From positions 1 to 64,000 of the forward strand of contig NZ_DASQNA010000025.1 of NCBI RefSeq assembly GCF_035645195.1: a DNA stretch of 64,000 bases. The letters are read 5' to 3'. Of this stretch, positions 17,058-26,328 are shown in pieces. Source of the stretch: Paenibacillus sp. GTDB lineage: Bacteria > Bacillota > Bacilli > Paenibacillales > YIM-B00363. The translations under genes were made by a program, and so were the position numbers. The notes beneath the pieces were generated by a model. That model was given only the letters and a program-made list of their open reading frames with translations, was not told the DNA's origin and did not search any database. Each line of letters starts with the position of its first letter. Positions within the stretch are counted from its first letter, which is position 1.

Positions 17058-18680
17058 CTATTTCCGGTTTTGGAATCGTTCGTAAGCCGCTTGATAGATT
17101 GCGATCGCTTCTTCGATTCTCATCTTGCTCAGCGTATCGCGGAATTGTTCGTAATTGTCGATCGGCTCGTTACCCATGATGAACTTCACCCACATCTCCC
17201 TGGAGTACGTCTCTACTTCGCTCATGATGCTGCCGAGCGTCTGACTTTCTTCGCCCGTGAACGTAAGCGCGGGGAGCAGCAAGGAACGGTCGGCGTCGTA
17301 CCACTTCTTGTTCGCTTCCGCCGCTTCCGGATATTTCAATTCGAAGGCGGCCCAGGCGTCGAAGCTCATCACCTTCACCATCCCCGTAGTCGGCAGCGCG
17401 TATTTCTTTACGGCGTCGGACGGAGAGAAATCGGGGTGTTTGAAGACTTCGTCGGTATATTTCTTCTTGCCGTTCTCGACGACATAGCTCTTGCCTTCGA
17501 TGCCCCAGTTTTGCAAATCGCTGCCTTCCGGGCCGATCATGAAGTCCAGCAGCTTGACCGCGGCAACCGGGTCTTTGGCTTGCGAGCTGATGACGGCACC
17601 CTCGAGCGGAACGTTCTGCACCATCTGAGTGTGTCCGCTGTACGATTTGCCGGCCGGGCCGATGGGCGGACTTAAGCCTATAAGCTTAAAGTCCGGAACT
17701 TGCGCCTGCATTAAGTCTTTAAAGTTGTTAATGCCGGAAATGACGGCCGCGTAAGAGCCGATCGTATTATTCGCGAATTTCGCCTCGAACGCCTTCTTAT
17801 CGAGCGCCGCGAATTCACTGTCGATCAAGCCTTCTTCGTACCATTTGTTCATCGTGGTCACATAGTCCTTGAATGCCGGCTCGTACGGACCATACGTCAC
17901 TTTTCCGGTTTGCGGGTTCAAATGGAACGTATTCGCCAAAATGCCGTAGCTCGTAGCGAACGAACTGATCGAGCTCAAGGTGTCGCCGCGCTCGCCCAGC
18001 GGTATTTCGTCCGCGACGCCGTTGCCGTTCATATCGTTTTCTTTAAACGCTTTCAAGACTTTGTACCACTCGTCGATCGTCGTCGGCGCCTGAAGATTCA
18101 GCTTGTTCAACCAGTCCTCGCGGATGATATGTCCGGAATACGCGATCCGGTGCATGTCGATATCGATCTGAGGAAATTTCGCGATCGTCCCGTCATCCAT
18201 CATGATCTGCTTTTTAATCTCCGGATGCTCGTCCAGAATTTTCTTGTAATTAGGCGCATGCTCCTCGATTAAATCGTTCAGCTTCAACGCGATGCCTTCC
18301 TGGACGAGCTTTTCGACGCCGCCCGGATAATTTCTCGGCACGAACATGATGTCCGGATACGAGCCGGATGCCAACATAATATTGAATTGCGACCCGTCGC
18401 CTGGAAGCTGGAAATTGATTTTCGTATTAGTACGTCTTTGAATCTCCTTGAACCCTTCGATTTCCTCGAAGCCTTTCACGGCTTTCGCTTCCATGTTCGT
18501 GTTCATAAAGAAAGATATTTCCACGGGTCCTTGTTGTTCCTTCTGCGATGTAGAACCCTTGTCCGATTGCGCCGGGGCGGCCGCGCCGCCGCCTTCGTTC
18601 CCGCCCGCGTTGCAGCCGGCCAGCGCCGTTGCGGCGATCGCGATACAGCTTACGAGAGTCAACTGTGTTCTCTTTTTCAT
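17058..18680 (-). CDS. extracellular solute-binding lipoprotein of a CUT1 importer (LplA-like)
   Basis: A 540-residue lipoprotein with a type II signal (MKKRTQLTLVSC, lipobox ALAGC with Cys at about 22) and a Gly/Ala-rich tether before the binding fold. Its length and the pattern WLNKLNLQAPTTIDEWYKVL match the large LplA/YtcQ-type binding proteins of Paenibacillus that deliver oligosaccharides. The ATG at MKKRTQ is used because the signal peptide starts there; GGGAGG lies about 12 bases upstream. It follows two permease genes and precedes the sensor and GH95 genes, so its cargo is probably a fucosylated plant oligosaccharide. No ATPase gene is nearby. Confidence 0.9.
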   Translation of the reverse strand: MKKRTQLTLVSCIAIAATALAGCNAGGNEGGGAAAPAQSDKGSTSQKEQQGPVEISFFMNTNMEAKAVKGFEEIEGFKEIQRRTNTKINFQLPGDGSQFNIMLASGSYPDIMFVPRNYPGGVEKLVQEGIALKLNDLIEEHAPNYKKILDEHPEIKKQIMMDDGTIAKFPQIDIDMHRIAYSGHIIREDWLNKLNLQAPTTIDEWYKVLKAFKENDMNGNGVADEIPLGERGDTLSSISSFATSYGILANTFHLNPQTGKVTYGPYEPAFKDYVTTMNKWYEEGLIDSEFAALDKKAFEAKFANNTIGSYAAVISGINNFKDLMQAQVPDFKLIGLSPPIGPAGKSYSGHTQMVQNVPLEGAVISSQAKDPVAAVKLLDFMIGPEGSDLQNWGIEGKSYVVENGKKKYTDEVFKHPDFSPSDAVKKYALPTTGMVKVMSFDAWAAFELKYPEAAEANKKWYDADRSLLLPALTFTGEESQTLGSIMSEVETYSREMWVKFIMGNEPIDNYEQFRDTLSKMRIEEAIAIYQAAYERFQNRK

Positions 18681-18771
18681 ACCTCTAAGAGCCTCCCTAT
18701 ATTTATTATACATGTTCCCTGCGATGGCACCTTTTCTTTCCGGCATCCCCCCTTTCGCGAATCGGCGAATG

Positions 18772-19647
18772 TTACCCCTTCAGCGCGCCGATCATAACCC
18801 CTTTCGTGAAATGCCGCTGAATCAACGGGTACAAGACCAAGATCGGAACGGTCGCCACGACGATCGTCGCATGCTTGACGACCTCGCCCAGGAACGGGTC
18901 GCTGTCCGTCGTCAGGTTGGTCATGTCGTTCATGCTGTTTTGGATCAAAATTTCTCTAAGCACTAACTGCAGCGGGAACAAATCGCGGTCGCGCAAATAA
19001 ATCAATGCGCTTGCCCAAGCGTTCCAGTGTTGTACGCCGTAAAACAGCACCATAACGGCCAAAAGCGGGACCGAGAGAGGGAGTATGATTTTCCAAAACA
19101 CCGTCCAATCCGATGCTCCGTCCATCTTAGCCGACTCCTCCAGCTCATAGGGAATCGACTGGAACGACGTACGCATAATGATCAAATTCCATGTCGCGAT
19201 CAAGCCGGGCACGATCAGCGCCCACCGCGTATCGAGCATGCCGAGATGTTTGACCAGCATGTAATCCGGAATCAAGCCGCCGCTGAAAAACATAGTGAAC
19301 ACGATCATCATCATCATGTATTTCTTCCAAAACAAATCCCTGCGGGACAGGACGAAAGCGAACAACGCGGTGAAGAACACATTCATGACCGTACCGACGG
19401 CAACGTAAAACAACGTATTTCGATAACCGACGCCGATCATCGGATTGAGCAGGACCAGACGGTATCCCTCAAGGAAGAAGCCCTGGGGCTTCCACAGGAT
19501 GCCCGTATGTTTAATCAGTTCGGACGGCGTGCTCAGCGATGCGAAAACCACGTAGAGGAAAGGATATAACGTAATCAACATTAAGACGGTTAACAATGCG
19601 TAATTGCATGTGTCGAACAGTTTATCTCCGAAAGACGATTTCATCAT
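18772..19647 (-). CDS. CUT1 ABC importer permease (LplC/YtcP-like)
   Basis: A 291-residue inner-membrane permease with six predicted TM segments. The conserved EAA loop that docks on the ATPase reads LEESAKMDGASDWTVFWK followed by IILPLSVP. The C terminus (KGVMIGALKG) is typical of the LplC group. The start ATG has GGGGAG about 7 bases upstream; the frame is open for 20 codons further, overlapping the upstream permease gene. It pairs with the permease just upstream to form the membrane channel for the binding protein at 17058-18680. Confidence 0.9.
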   Translation of the reverse strand: MMKSSFGDKLFDTCNYALLTVLMLITLYPFLYVVFASLSTPSELIKHTGILWKPQGFFLEGYRLVLLNPMIGVGYRNTLFYVAVGTVMNVFFTALFAFVLSRRDLFWKKYMMMMIVFTMFFSGGLIPDYMLVKHLGMLDTRWALIVPGLIATWNLIIMRTSFQSIPYELEESAKMDGASDWTVFWKIILPLSVPLLAVMVLFYGVQHWNAWASALIYLRDRDLFPLQLVLREILIQNSMNDMTNLTTDSDPFLGEVVKHATIVVATVPILVLYPLIQRHFTKGVMIGALKG

Positions 19648-19660
19648 CCCTGCGCTCCCC

Positions 19661-20626
19661 CTACCATAAGCTTGTTTCGCTGACCTTGCGGCTGACGCGA
19701 TTGGCAAGGATCAAAAGTGCGAAGTTAATGGTTGCATTGAATAATCCGACCGCCGTACTGTGGCTGTAATTCGCCTCCAGTATGCCTCGCCGGTAGACGA
19801 AGCTGGAGATGACGTCCGCGGTTTCGTAGGTCTGCGGATTGTACAGCAGGATAATTTTCTCGAATCCGACGTTCATCATCCCGCCGATTTGCAGAATCAG
19901 CAAAATGACGATCGTAGGCATAATACCGGGCAGCGTCACGTGTACCATTTGCTTCCAGCGATTCGCGCCGTCGACGGTCGCCGCATCGTAAAGCTGCGGA
20001 TCGATCGCCGTCAAAGCGGCGAGATAAATAATCGATCCCCAACCGATGCCCTGCCAGATGCCTGAACCGATATAGATGGTTCGAAACAAATCGGGATTCA
20101 ACAACAAATTCTGCGGCTCCGCTCCGAACCAACCTAGGATCGTATTCAACAATCCGTCTTTAGAGGAAAAATCGACCAACATCCCGCAAATGACTACGAT
20201 CGAAACGAAATGCGGCAAATACGTAACCGTCTGAACCATTCGTTTGAACATCGTTTTGCGTACCTCGTTCAAAAGCAGCGCAAGGATGATCGGGGCCGGG
20301 AAAGCGAACAGCAGCTCGTATACGTTGATCATGATCGTGTTTCGCAAAATTCTCCAAAAGTAATAGCTTTGAAAGAAATCCACGAAATGCTTGAACCCTA
20401 CCCAAGGACTGCCGAGGATTCCCTTGGTCGGCGAGAACTCTTTGAAGGCGATCAAGGCGCCGTACATGGGGATGTACTTGAAAATCAAGTAATATGCCAC
20501 GCCGGATAACGACAGGAGGTAGAGCAGTTTATTTTTCTTAAAATCCTTTCCCAGCACCGCCGCAGTCTCTTGAAACCGAGAGCGCATCCCGGCCTTCCCC
20601 GCGATGGCCGTCGCGTTTTTCTGCAT
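19661..20626 (-). CDS. CUT1 ABC importer permease (LplB-like), first gene of the fucosidase operon
   Basis: A 321-residue permease with six TM segments and the EAA loop LYDAATVDGANRWKQMVHV. The motif FKYIPMYGALIAFKEFSP after TM1 is characteristic of LplB-type subunits. Start choice is uncertain: the ATG chosen has AGGAG about 12 bases upstream, and an ATG 14 codons earlier lacks a clear site. It opens the operon LplB-LplC-binding protein-AraC sensor-GH95. A perfect cre site lies about 50 bases upstream. Confidence 0.88.
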   Translation of the reverse strand: MQKNATAIAGKAGMRSRFQETAAVLGKDFKKNKLLYLLSLSGVAYYLIFKYIPMYGALIAFKEFSPTKGILGSPWVGFKHFVDFFQSYYFWRILRNTIMINVYELLFAFPAPIILALLLNEVRKTMFKRMVQTVTYLPHFVSIVVICGMLVDFSSKDGLLNTILGWFGAEPQNLLLNPDLFRTIYIGSGIWQGIGWGSIIYLAALTAIDPQLYDAATVDGANRWKQMVHVTLPGIMPTIVILLILQIGGMMNVGFEKIILLYNPQTYETADVISSFVYRRGILEANYSHSTAVGLFNATINFALLILANRVSRKVSETSLW

Positions 20627-20676
20627 GCTGCCAACCCACTCCTTTTGTCTTTTTGGTAACGAAAACATACCACCGT

Positions 20677-20690
20677 TGACAGCGCTTACA
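20677..20690 (-). promoter_or_regulatory. cre site (CcpA operator) upstream of the fucosidase/importer operon
   Basis: On the minus strand TGTAAGCGCTGTCA matches every position of the consensus TGWAANCGNTNWCA. It lies between the likely promoter and the first permease gene, so CcpA would repress the operon when glucose-like sugars are present. Confidence 0.8.
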
Positions 20691-20732
20691 CAATGCTCAT
20701 TATTTATGTGCAGTTTTTATGATTCGCCGAAA

Positions 20733-20762
20733 AAGACCGGAACGGCGCGGGTTTTCGGTCTT
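20733..20762. promoter_or_regulatory. inverted repeat in the operon leader region
   Basis: Arms AAGACCG (20733-20739) and CGGTCTT (20756-20762) are perfect and 16 bases apart, upstream of the cre site. This may be a binding site for the membrane AraC sensor or a leader hairpin; the sequence does not decide. Confidence 0.35.
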
Positions 20763-20817
20763 CGATTTTCCTTATTCGGCAGATCGGCCAGCGCATGATT
20801 GACTTAAAAACAGAAAG

Positions 20818-20839
20818 AAACCCAACGCTGGTTGGGTTT
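20818..20839 (-). terminator. terminator of the xylAB operon
   Basis: AAACCCAAC and GTTGGGTTT arms (loop about 4) lie about 40 bases past the xylB stop; on the minus strand CTTTCTGTTTTT follows. Confidence 0.85.
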
Positions 20840-20879
20840 CCGGGAATGTGCAAACATTTAGATGTGAAGGCGGTGTTCA

Positions 20880-22376
20880 TTATATCCGAAACTTCTGCAA
20901 ACGTTCGTTAAGCCCTCGCGTTTGCGTATAAACGTCCTTGTACACTTCGAACAGCTCCGCGTACCGCTGAACGTTCTCGGGCTTCGGCTCGTACGCGGCG
21001 CCGTACCGGAGGAACGCCGACGCGCATTCGGCGAGCGAGCCGAACCAGCCGCAGCCGACCGCCGCGAGCATCGCCGCGCCCATGCCCGGGCCCTGCTCGT
21101 TCTGCAGCGTCGCGATTTCGGCGCCGAACACGTCCGCCTGCATCTGAAGCCACACGGGGTTCTTCGCGCCGCCGCCGATCGAGAGAATGCGGCCGACGGA
21201 CTTGCCCGCGGCGCGGAACAGCTCGATCGACTCGTTCAGCGAGAACGTGATGCCCTCCATGACGGCGCGGGCGAAATCGATGCGCGTATGCGACGCGTCC
21301 ATTCCGACGAAGCTGCCGCGAATGACGGCGTCCGCGTGCGGCGTCCGTTCGCCGACGAGATACGGCGTGTACAGCAGCCCCTTCGAGCCGATCGGCACGT
21401 CGCCGACGGTCGCGAGCAGCTCGCCGAACGGCACGCCCGGAGCGAACGTGTCGCGGAACCAGCCGAGGCTGTGCCCCGCGGACAGCGTGACGCCCATTGC
21501 GTAATACGCGTCTTCCTGCGCATGGTTGAAGAAATGCACCTTCCCCGCGAAGTCGCGGTCCTTGTCGCGCTCGTACCCGAGGATGACGCCGGACGTGCCG
21601 ATGCTGCACATCGTCGCGCCCTCGCCGAGAATCCCGGCGCCGACGGCGCCGCACGCGTTGTCCGCGCCGCCCGCGAACACCCTCGTTCCGCTCGTCAGAC
21701 CGGCCTCGGCGGCGACGTCCGGCAACAGCGTGCCGACAAGCGCCGTCGAGTCGACGAGCGGCGGGCAGAGCGCCAGGTCCACGCCGACGCGCTCGCACAC
21801 GTCCGCGCTCCACGCCTTCGCCCGCACGTCGAGCAGCAGCGTCCCCGCCGCGTCGGAGAGGTCCATCGCGATGTCGCCCGTCAGGCGGTACCGCACATAA
21901 TCTTTCGGCAGCACGAACGTCGCCGCTCGCGAATACAGCTCCGGCTCATGCTCCTTCACCCACAGCAGCTTCGGCAGCGTGAAGCCTTCCAGCGCCGGGT
22001 TGCGCGTAATGTCGAGCAGCTTGCCGCCGAGGGCGGCCTCGATGTCGCGGCACTGCTTCGTCGTGCGGGTGTCGTTCCATAAAATCGCGTTGCGCAGCGG
22101 ACGATGCTCTGCGTCGAGCAGCACGAGCCCGTGCATTTGGCCCGAGAAGCTGATGCCTTCCACGTCGCCCGCCGGCACGCCGGAAGCGCGTACGACGTCC
22201 GCGAGCGCGTTCACCGTCTCCCGCACCCAATCCTCCGGCCGCTGTTCGCTGTACCCGGACCGTTCCTGCAGCAGCGGATATTCCCGCGTCGCCTCTCCCG
22301 CGATGCGCCCTTCCCGGTCGACGAGCAGCGCCTTCACCGAGCTCGTACCGAGGTCTACGCCGATGACGTACTTCAT
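20880..22376 (-). CDS. xylB: xylulokinase
   Basis: The 498-residue protein is a FGGY-family kinase that phosphorylates D-xylulose to xylulose 5-phosphate. It opens YVIGVDLGTSSVKALLVD (ATP phosphate-binding loop), has SFSGQMHGLV and LRNAILWNDTRT in the sugar-binding part, FAGGADNACGAVGAG with the catalytic Asp, and SIGGGAKNPVWLQMQAD in the FGGY signature region. The M-H-G sequence after GQ is typical of xylulokinase. The ATG has GGAG about 7 bases upstream. It follows xylA by 69 bases in the same operon and ends at a clear terminator. Confidence 0.96.
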   Translation of the reverse strand: MKYVIGVDLGTSSVKALLVDREGRIAGEATREYPLLQERSGYSEQRPEDWVRETVNALADVVRASGVPAGDVEGISFSGQMHGLVLLDAEHRPLRNAILWNDTRTTKQCRDIEAALGGKLLDITRNPALEGFTLPKLLWVKEHEPELYSRAATFVLPKDYVRYRLTGDIAMDLSDAAGTLLLDVRAKAWSADVCERVGVDLALCPPLVDSTALVGTLLPDVAAEAGLTSGTRVFAGGADNACGAVGAGILGEGATMCSIGTSGVILGYERDKDRDFAGKVHFFNHAQEDAYYAMGVTLSAGHSLGWFRDTFAPGVPFGELLATVGDVPIGSKGLLYTPYLVGERTPHADAVIRGSFVGMDASHTRIDFARAVMEGITFSLNESIELFRAAGKSVGRILSIGGGAKNPVWLQMQADVFGAEIATLQNEQGPGMGAAMLAAVGCGWFGSLAECASAFLRYGAAYEPKPENVQRYAELFEVYKDVYTQTRGLNERLQKFRI

Positions 22377-22445
22377 CCCGAACTCTCCTCTCTATGGAAA
22401 GGGGGCCCCCTCCGGAGACCCTCATCCTTTTCGTTGCAAGTCTAT

Positions 22446-23753
22446 TTAGAAAATGTATTCGTTCAACAGGGAGCGGATTTGCTCCAGACGGCCGGATTTG
22501 TTTTGGATCTCGCCTTTGTCGATGATGTACGCCTCAAGCGATTTGAAATCCGCCTTCCCGCTGACGATCTCGAGGCCGATGCCGGAGCGGAAGCTCTCGT
22601 AACGCTCTTCGAGCACTTGGTCGAGCACGCGCTCCTCGATAAGACGCGCCGCCGCCTTCAAGCCGCGCGCGAACGTGTCCATCCCCGCGATATGCGCGTA
22701 GAACAAGTCTTCCGCGTCGAACGACTGACGGCGAACCTTCGCGTCGAAGTTGACGCCGCCGCTGCCGAGGCCGTCGTTCTTGACGATTTCGTACATCGCG
22801 AGCGTGACCGACGCCAGATCCGTCGGGAATTCGTCGGTATCCCAGCCGAGCAGCGTATCCCCTTGGTTCGCGTCGATCGAGCCGAGCATGCCGTTGATGC
22901 GGGACACATGCAGCTCGTGTTCGAACGTGTGGCCCGCGAGCGTCGCGTGGTTCGCTTCGATGTTCAGCTTGAACCGGTCGTCGAGGCCGTACGTCTTCAG
23001 GAACGCGATCGTCGTCGCCGCGTCGAAATCGTATTGATGCTTCGACGGCTCCTTCGGTTTCGGCTCGATCAGGAACTGGCCTTTGTAGCCGATTTCGTCC
23101 GCGTAGTCGACCGCCATGCGGAGGAAGCGCGCCAAGTTGTCGAGCTCCAGCTTCATGTCCGTGTTGAGCAGCGACTCGTAGCCTTCGCGGCCGCCCCAGA
23201 ACACGTAGTTTTCGGAGCCGAGCTCAAGGCCGGTTTCGAGCGCTTTCTTCACCTGCGCGGCAGCGTAAGCGAACACTTCGGCGTTGCTGGACGTAGCGGC
23301 GCCGTGGACGAAGCGCGGGTTCGTGAACATGTTGGCCGTGTTCCACAGCAGCTTGACCTTGCTCGTCTTCATATAATCTTTCATCATGCCGACGATGACG
23401 TCGAGGTTTTTATTCGTTTCGCGCAGCGTGTCGCCTTCCGGCGCGATGTCGCGGTCGTGGAAGCAGAAATACGGGATGCCGAGCTTCTCGTAAAATTCGA
23501 AGGACGCTTCGACGCGGCGCTTCGCGAGGTCGAGGCCGTTCGAGCCTTGCCACGGGCGGATCGCCGTGCCGACGCCGAACGGGTCGGAACCTTCGCCGAC
23601 GAACGTATGCCAATAGGCGACTGCGAAACGGAGATAGTCCTCCATGCGGCGGCCGAGCACGATTTCGTCCGGGTTGTAATGTTTGAATGCTAACGGGTTT
23701 TTCGATTGCTTGCCTTCGTATTGGATCTTGCCGATGCCTTGGAATACGCTCAT
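22446..23753 (-). CDS. xylA: xylose isomerase
   Basis: A 435-residue xylose isomerase, converting D-xylose to D-xylulose with two divalent metal ions. Family signatures are visible: [13 protein letters not shown] with the catalytic His, [32 protein letters not shown] with metal ligands, and [19 protein letters not shown]. Length fits the class II enzymes of Firmicutes. The ATG has GGGAGG 9 bases upstream. It is the first gene of xylAB, divergent from xylR, and the shared region carries a xyl operator and a candidate cre site. Confidence 0.97.
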   Translation of the reverse strand: MSVFQGIGKIQYEGKQSKNPLAFKHYNPDEIVLGRRMEDYLRFAVAYWHTFVGEGSDPFGVGTAIRPWQGSNGLDLAKRRVEASFEFYEKLGIPYFCFHDRDIAPEGDTLRETNKNLDVIVGMMKDYMKTSKVKLLWNTANMFTNPRFVHGAATSSNAEVFAYAAAQVKKALETGLELGSENYVFWGGREGYESLLNTDMKLELDNLARFLRMAVDYADEIGYKGQFLIEPKPKEPSKHQYDFDAATTIAFLKTYGLDDRFKLNIEANHATLAGHTFEHELHVSRINGMLGSIDANQGDTLLGWDTDEFPTDLASVTLAMYEIVKNDGLGSGGVNFDAKVRRQSFDAEDLFYAHIAGMDTFARGLKAAARLIEERVLDQVLEERYESFRSGIGLEIVSGKADFKSLEAYIIDKGEIQNKSGRLEQIRSLLNEYIF

Positions 23754-23793
23754 GAGTGCAAACCTCCCGATTAAATCGTCACGTCGCCGCCGC

Positions 23794-23807
23794 GAATAGC
23801 GCTTACA
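23794..23807 (-). promoter_or_regulatory. candidate cre site in the xylA leader
   Basis: Minus-strand TGTAAGCGCTATTC fits the cre consensus except at the last two positions. It lies between the xylA promoter and start codon. Confidence 0.45.
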
Positions 23808-23849
23808 TCTCCGTCTCTCCGGCTGCGGAACGACCGTGCGTTTGAGATC

Positions 23850-23892
23850 AGTGTAGCACGGAACACTTTGTTTGTCGATACAACAAACTAAG
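23850..23892. promoter_or_regulatory. xylA promoter and XylR operator (xylO)
   Basis: At 23866-23892, arms CTTTGTTTGT and ACAAACTAAG form the classic XylR operator pattern (TTAGTTTGTT on the minus strand). The xylA promoter on the minus strand has TCGACA (23873-23878) and TACACT (23850-23855) with 17 bases between, so the operator covers the -35 box. A possible xylR -10, TATGAT, is at 23917-23922. Confidence 0.8.
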
Positions 23893-23975
23893 TTTCATCA
23901 TTTTCATTTTTTGTGCTATGATGGTGAAAAATCAACGAACGAAGGTTTCGCGACAAAGGGGCGGACGAACGCGGC

Positions 23976-25148
23976 ATGAAGCTGACCGGGGACCAAACGT
24001 ACATCAAACGAATGAACAAATCGCTCGTGCTGGACACGATCATCGCGCATGCGCCGATTTCGCGCGCCGACATTTCCGCGAAACTCGGGCTGAACAAAGC
24101 GACGGTCTCTTCCCTTGTCGCCGAATGGCTCGACGAACGGCTCGTGCTGGAGACGGGCCTCGGCGCCTCGAGCGGCGGCCGCAAACCGGTGATGCTGCTG
24201 TACAACGCGCAGGCCGGTTACGCCGTCGGCGTTGACCTCGGCGTCAACTATATCAGCGCCGCGCTGACCGACCTGTCCGGCGTCGTCGTCGCGCGGGAGC
24301 GGCAGCGGCTGCGCGACGCGGAGCCGGGCGCGGTGCTGGAGCGCGTCGTCGGCCTCGTCCGCGCGCTGACGGCGCAGGCGCCGGCGTCGCCCTACGGCGT
24401 CGTCGGCGTCGGCGTCGGCGTGCCGGGCATCGTGGACGGCGACGGCGTCGTCCTTACCGCGCCGAACTTCGGCTGGCGCGACGTCCCGCTGCGCGCCATG
24501 CTGGAAGACGCCGCTGGCCTTCCGGCGTGCATCGAGAACGAGGCGAACGCCGGCGCGGTCGGCGAGCAGCGGTACGGCATCGGGCGCGACGCGTCCGACG
24601 CGGTGTACATCAGCGCCGGCGTCGGCATCGGCACCGGGCTCATCGTCGGCCGCGACCTGTACCGCGGCGCGTCCGGCTTCTCCGGCGAGCTCGGCCATAT
24701 GACGATTCAGGCCGACCAAGGGCTCCCGTGCGGCTGCGGCAGCTCGGGCTGCTGGGAAATGTACGCATCGGAGAAGGCGCTGCTGCACCGTCTCGCGCCT
24801 CATCCGGAGCGCGAAGACCTCGAGAGCGTCCTGCGCCTTGCGGACGAAGGCGACGCGGCGGCGGCGGACGCCCTCTCGGACATTGGCCGGTATCTCGGCA
24901 TCGGCGTCGCTACCATCCTGAACGCGTTCAACCCGGAGATGGTCATCGTCGGCAACCGGCTCGCCCTCGCCCGCGCGTACGTGGAGCAGCCGCTGCTCGA
25001 CGCCGTCGAGCGCCGCTCGCTGCGCCAGCATCGCCGCCGCGCGCGCATCGAATTCGCCTCGCTCGGACTCGACTCCGCGGCGCTCGGCGCCGCCTCCCTT
25101 GCGATTTCGCGGTTTCTCGCCGCCGCGAAGGCGGGGGAGCAGGCGTGA
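23976..25148 (+). CDS. xylR: xylose-responsive ROK-family repressor
   Basis: A 390-residue ROK-family regulator. The N-terminal winged HTH (about 18-60) includes PISRADISAKLGLNKATVSS. The sugar-kinase-like ligand domain carries AVGVDLGVNYISAALTDL and the ROK zinc motif CGCGSSGCWEMYASEKALL at about 249-267. It is divergent from xylAB and a xyl operator lies between, which supports XylR: it represses xylAB until xylose binds. The ATG has only a weak purine stretch (AAAGGGG) about 15 bases upstream, so low expression is plausible. The gene is very GC-rich, as are its neighbours. Confidence 0.92.
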   Translation: MKLTGDQTYIKRMNKSLVLDTIIAHAPISRADISAKLGLNKATVSSLVAEWLDERLVLETGLGASSGGRKPVMLLYNAQAGYAVGVDLGVNYISAALTDLSGVVVARERQRLRDAEPGAVLERVVGLVRALTAQAPASPYGVVGVGVGVPGIVDGDGVVLTAPNFGWRDVPLRAMLEDAAGLPACIENEANAGAVGEQRYGIGRDASDAVYISAGVGIGTGLIVGRDLYRGASGFSGELGHMTIQADQGLPCGCGSSGCWEMYASEKALLHRLAPHPEREDLESVLRLADEGDAAAADALSDIGRYLGIGVATILNAFNPEMVIVGNRLALARAYVEQPLLDAVERRSLRQHRRRARIEFASLGLDSAALGAASLAISRFLAAAKAGEQA

Positions 25149-25205
25149 CGTTCATGAAGTTAGCGCCCTTACGAACGATCGTCGTCGTTTGGGGGCACGA
25201 AAACG

Positions 25206-25231
25206 AAAAAAACGCCCCCCGGGCGTTTTTT
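25206..25231. terminator. bidirectional terminator between xylR and the Gfo/Idh gene
   Basis: AAAAAACGCCC and GGGCGTTTTTT arms stand between two convergent genes; the A and T runs on both sides allow termination in both directions. Confidence 0.9.
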
Positions 25232-25239
25232 CGTTCCTG

Positions 25240-26328
25240 CTATTGTTGCCGATCCGCTTCGTGCCTCCCTAGCAGCGGCAATCGCACCGCGCGCTTCGTG
25301 ACGTGAGACCGGACGACGGCGTCCAACACCTCTTGGTTACGAAACCCGTCCAGGAAGCCGGGAAGTCCGTCCGCAGTTCCGCCCTCGAGCAGCGCCAAGA
25401 AATCCTCGTACTGCTTCGTCTTGCAGCGGTTCGGCACCTCCAGCGTCGTCCTCGCCAGCTGACCGGGCGCCTCCTCGCGGATTCGGACCACCCGGTCCGG
25501 GTCCAGCGTCGAGGCGTGAATCGTGCCGCGATCGCCGTAAATCGACACTTCGTGCTGGTTGCCCGAGCCGACCGCGTTCCGCGTCGTTTGGAATACGCCG
25601 ACGCTCCCGTCCGCCATTCGCGCCCCGAAGCTGGCGAAGTCGTCGACCTCGACGCGAACGGGCTTCCCGCTCGAGGGATCTCTCCGCTCGGGGATGATCG
25701 TATGCAGCATGGCGGTAAGCTCCTCGAATTCGCCGAACAAGTACCGCGCCATGTCGATCATGTGCGAGCCTAAATCGCCGAGCGCGCCCGTACCGGTGAT
25801 CTCCTTATTGTACCGCCACAAATAAGGCGTGTCGTAGATCGCGGAGCCCCAGCCCTGCAGGTACTGTATCGAAAAGCTGCGCACCGCGCCGATCGCTCCG
25901 CCGCGAACCAGCTCTCGCGCATAGCGGAATGCCGGCGTATACCGGTACGTAAAACCGATCATCGCGGGCACCGGCCTCCGTTCGTACAGCTCCAACAGCG
26001 GCACCGCCTCCTCGAAGACGCGGGTGAACGGCTTCTCCGCGAGGAACGGTTTCCCCGCGAGAAGGCAAGCGCGGACGATATCCGCATGCACATGGTTCGG
26101 CGTGACGGACACGATCGCATCGACGTCCGGATCGTCGATGAGCCGCACGAAATCGGAGTAACGCTTCTCCTCGCCGAGGCCCAACCGGCCGCCGACGTTC
26201 GCCAGCGCCTCCGCGTCGACGTCGCTCACGGCGACGACCCGGAACCGGCCGACGGCGTCCATCCAGTGAATATGCTCCCGCGCCATGCCTCCCAGACCGA
26301 TCAACCCGATGCGATACTCGCGCTTCAT
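25240..26328 (-). CDS. Gfo/Idh/MocA family sugar oxidoreductase
   Basis: The 362-residue product has an N-terminal Rossmann fold ([15 protein letters not shown], residues 5-19), the EKPF motif ([14 protein letters not shown]) that places the catalytic Lys, and the alpha/beta C-terminal domain with [20 protein letters not shown]. Such enzymes oxidise or reduce cyclic sugars and inositols with NAD(P). The ATG overlaps the ThuA stop codon by 4 bases (ATGA), so the two are coupled. Together with the upstream importer they probably form a pathway for an oxidised or unusual sugar; ThuA/Gfo pairs have been linked to 3-keto-sugar metabolism in other bacteria. The exact substrate is not shown. Confidence 0.9.
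   Translation of the reverse strand: MKREYRIGLIGLGGMAREHIHWMDAVGRFRVVAVSDVDAEALANVGGRLGLGEEKRYSDFVRLIDDPDVDAIVSVTPNHVHADIVRACLLAGKPFLAEKPFTRVFEEAVPLLELYERRPVPAMIGFTYRYTPAFRYARELVRGGAIGAVRSFSIQYLQGWGSAIYDTPYLWRYNKEITGTGALGDLGSHMIDMARYLFGEFEELTAMLHTIIPERRDPSSGKPVRVEVDDFASFGARMADGSVGVFQTTRNAVGSGNQHEVSIYGDRGTIHASTLDPDRVVRIREEAPGQLARTTLEVPNRCKTKQYEDFLALLEGGTADGLPGFLDGFRNQEVLDAVVRSHVTKRAVRLPLLGRHEADRQQ

Noticed and set aside
20676-20681. TTGACA on the plus strand upstream of the fucosidase operon
   Set aside because: It points away from the operon, has no -10 partner at 16-18 bases, and is explained by the cre site.
22400-22411. AGGGGGCCCCCT palindrome between xylA and xylB
   Set aside because: Short, no loop and no T tract; in GC-rich DNA it is not enough for a terminator or operator call.
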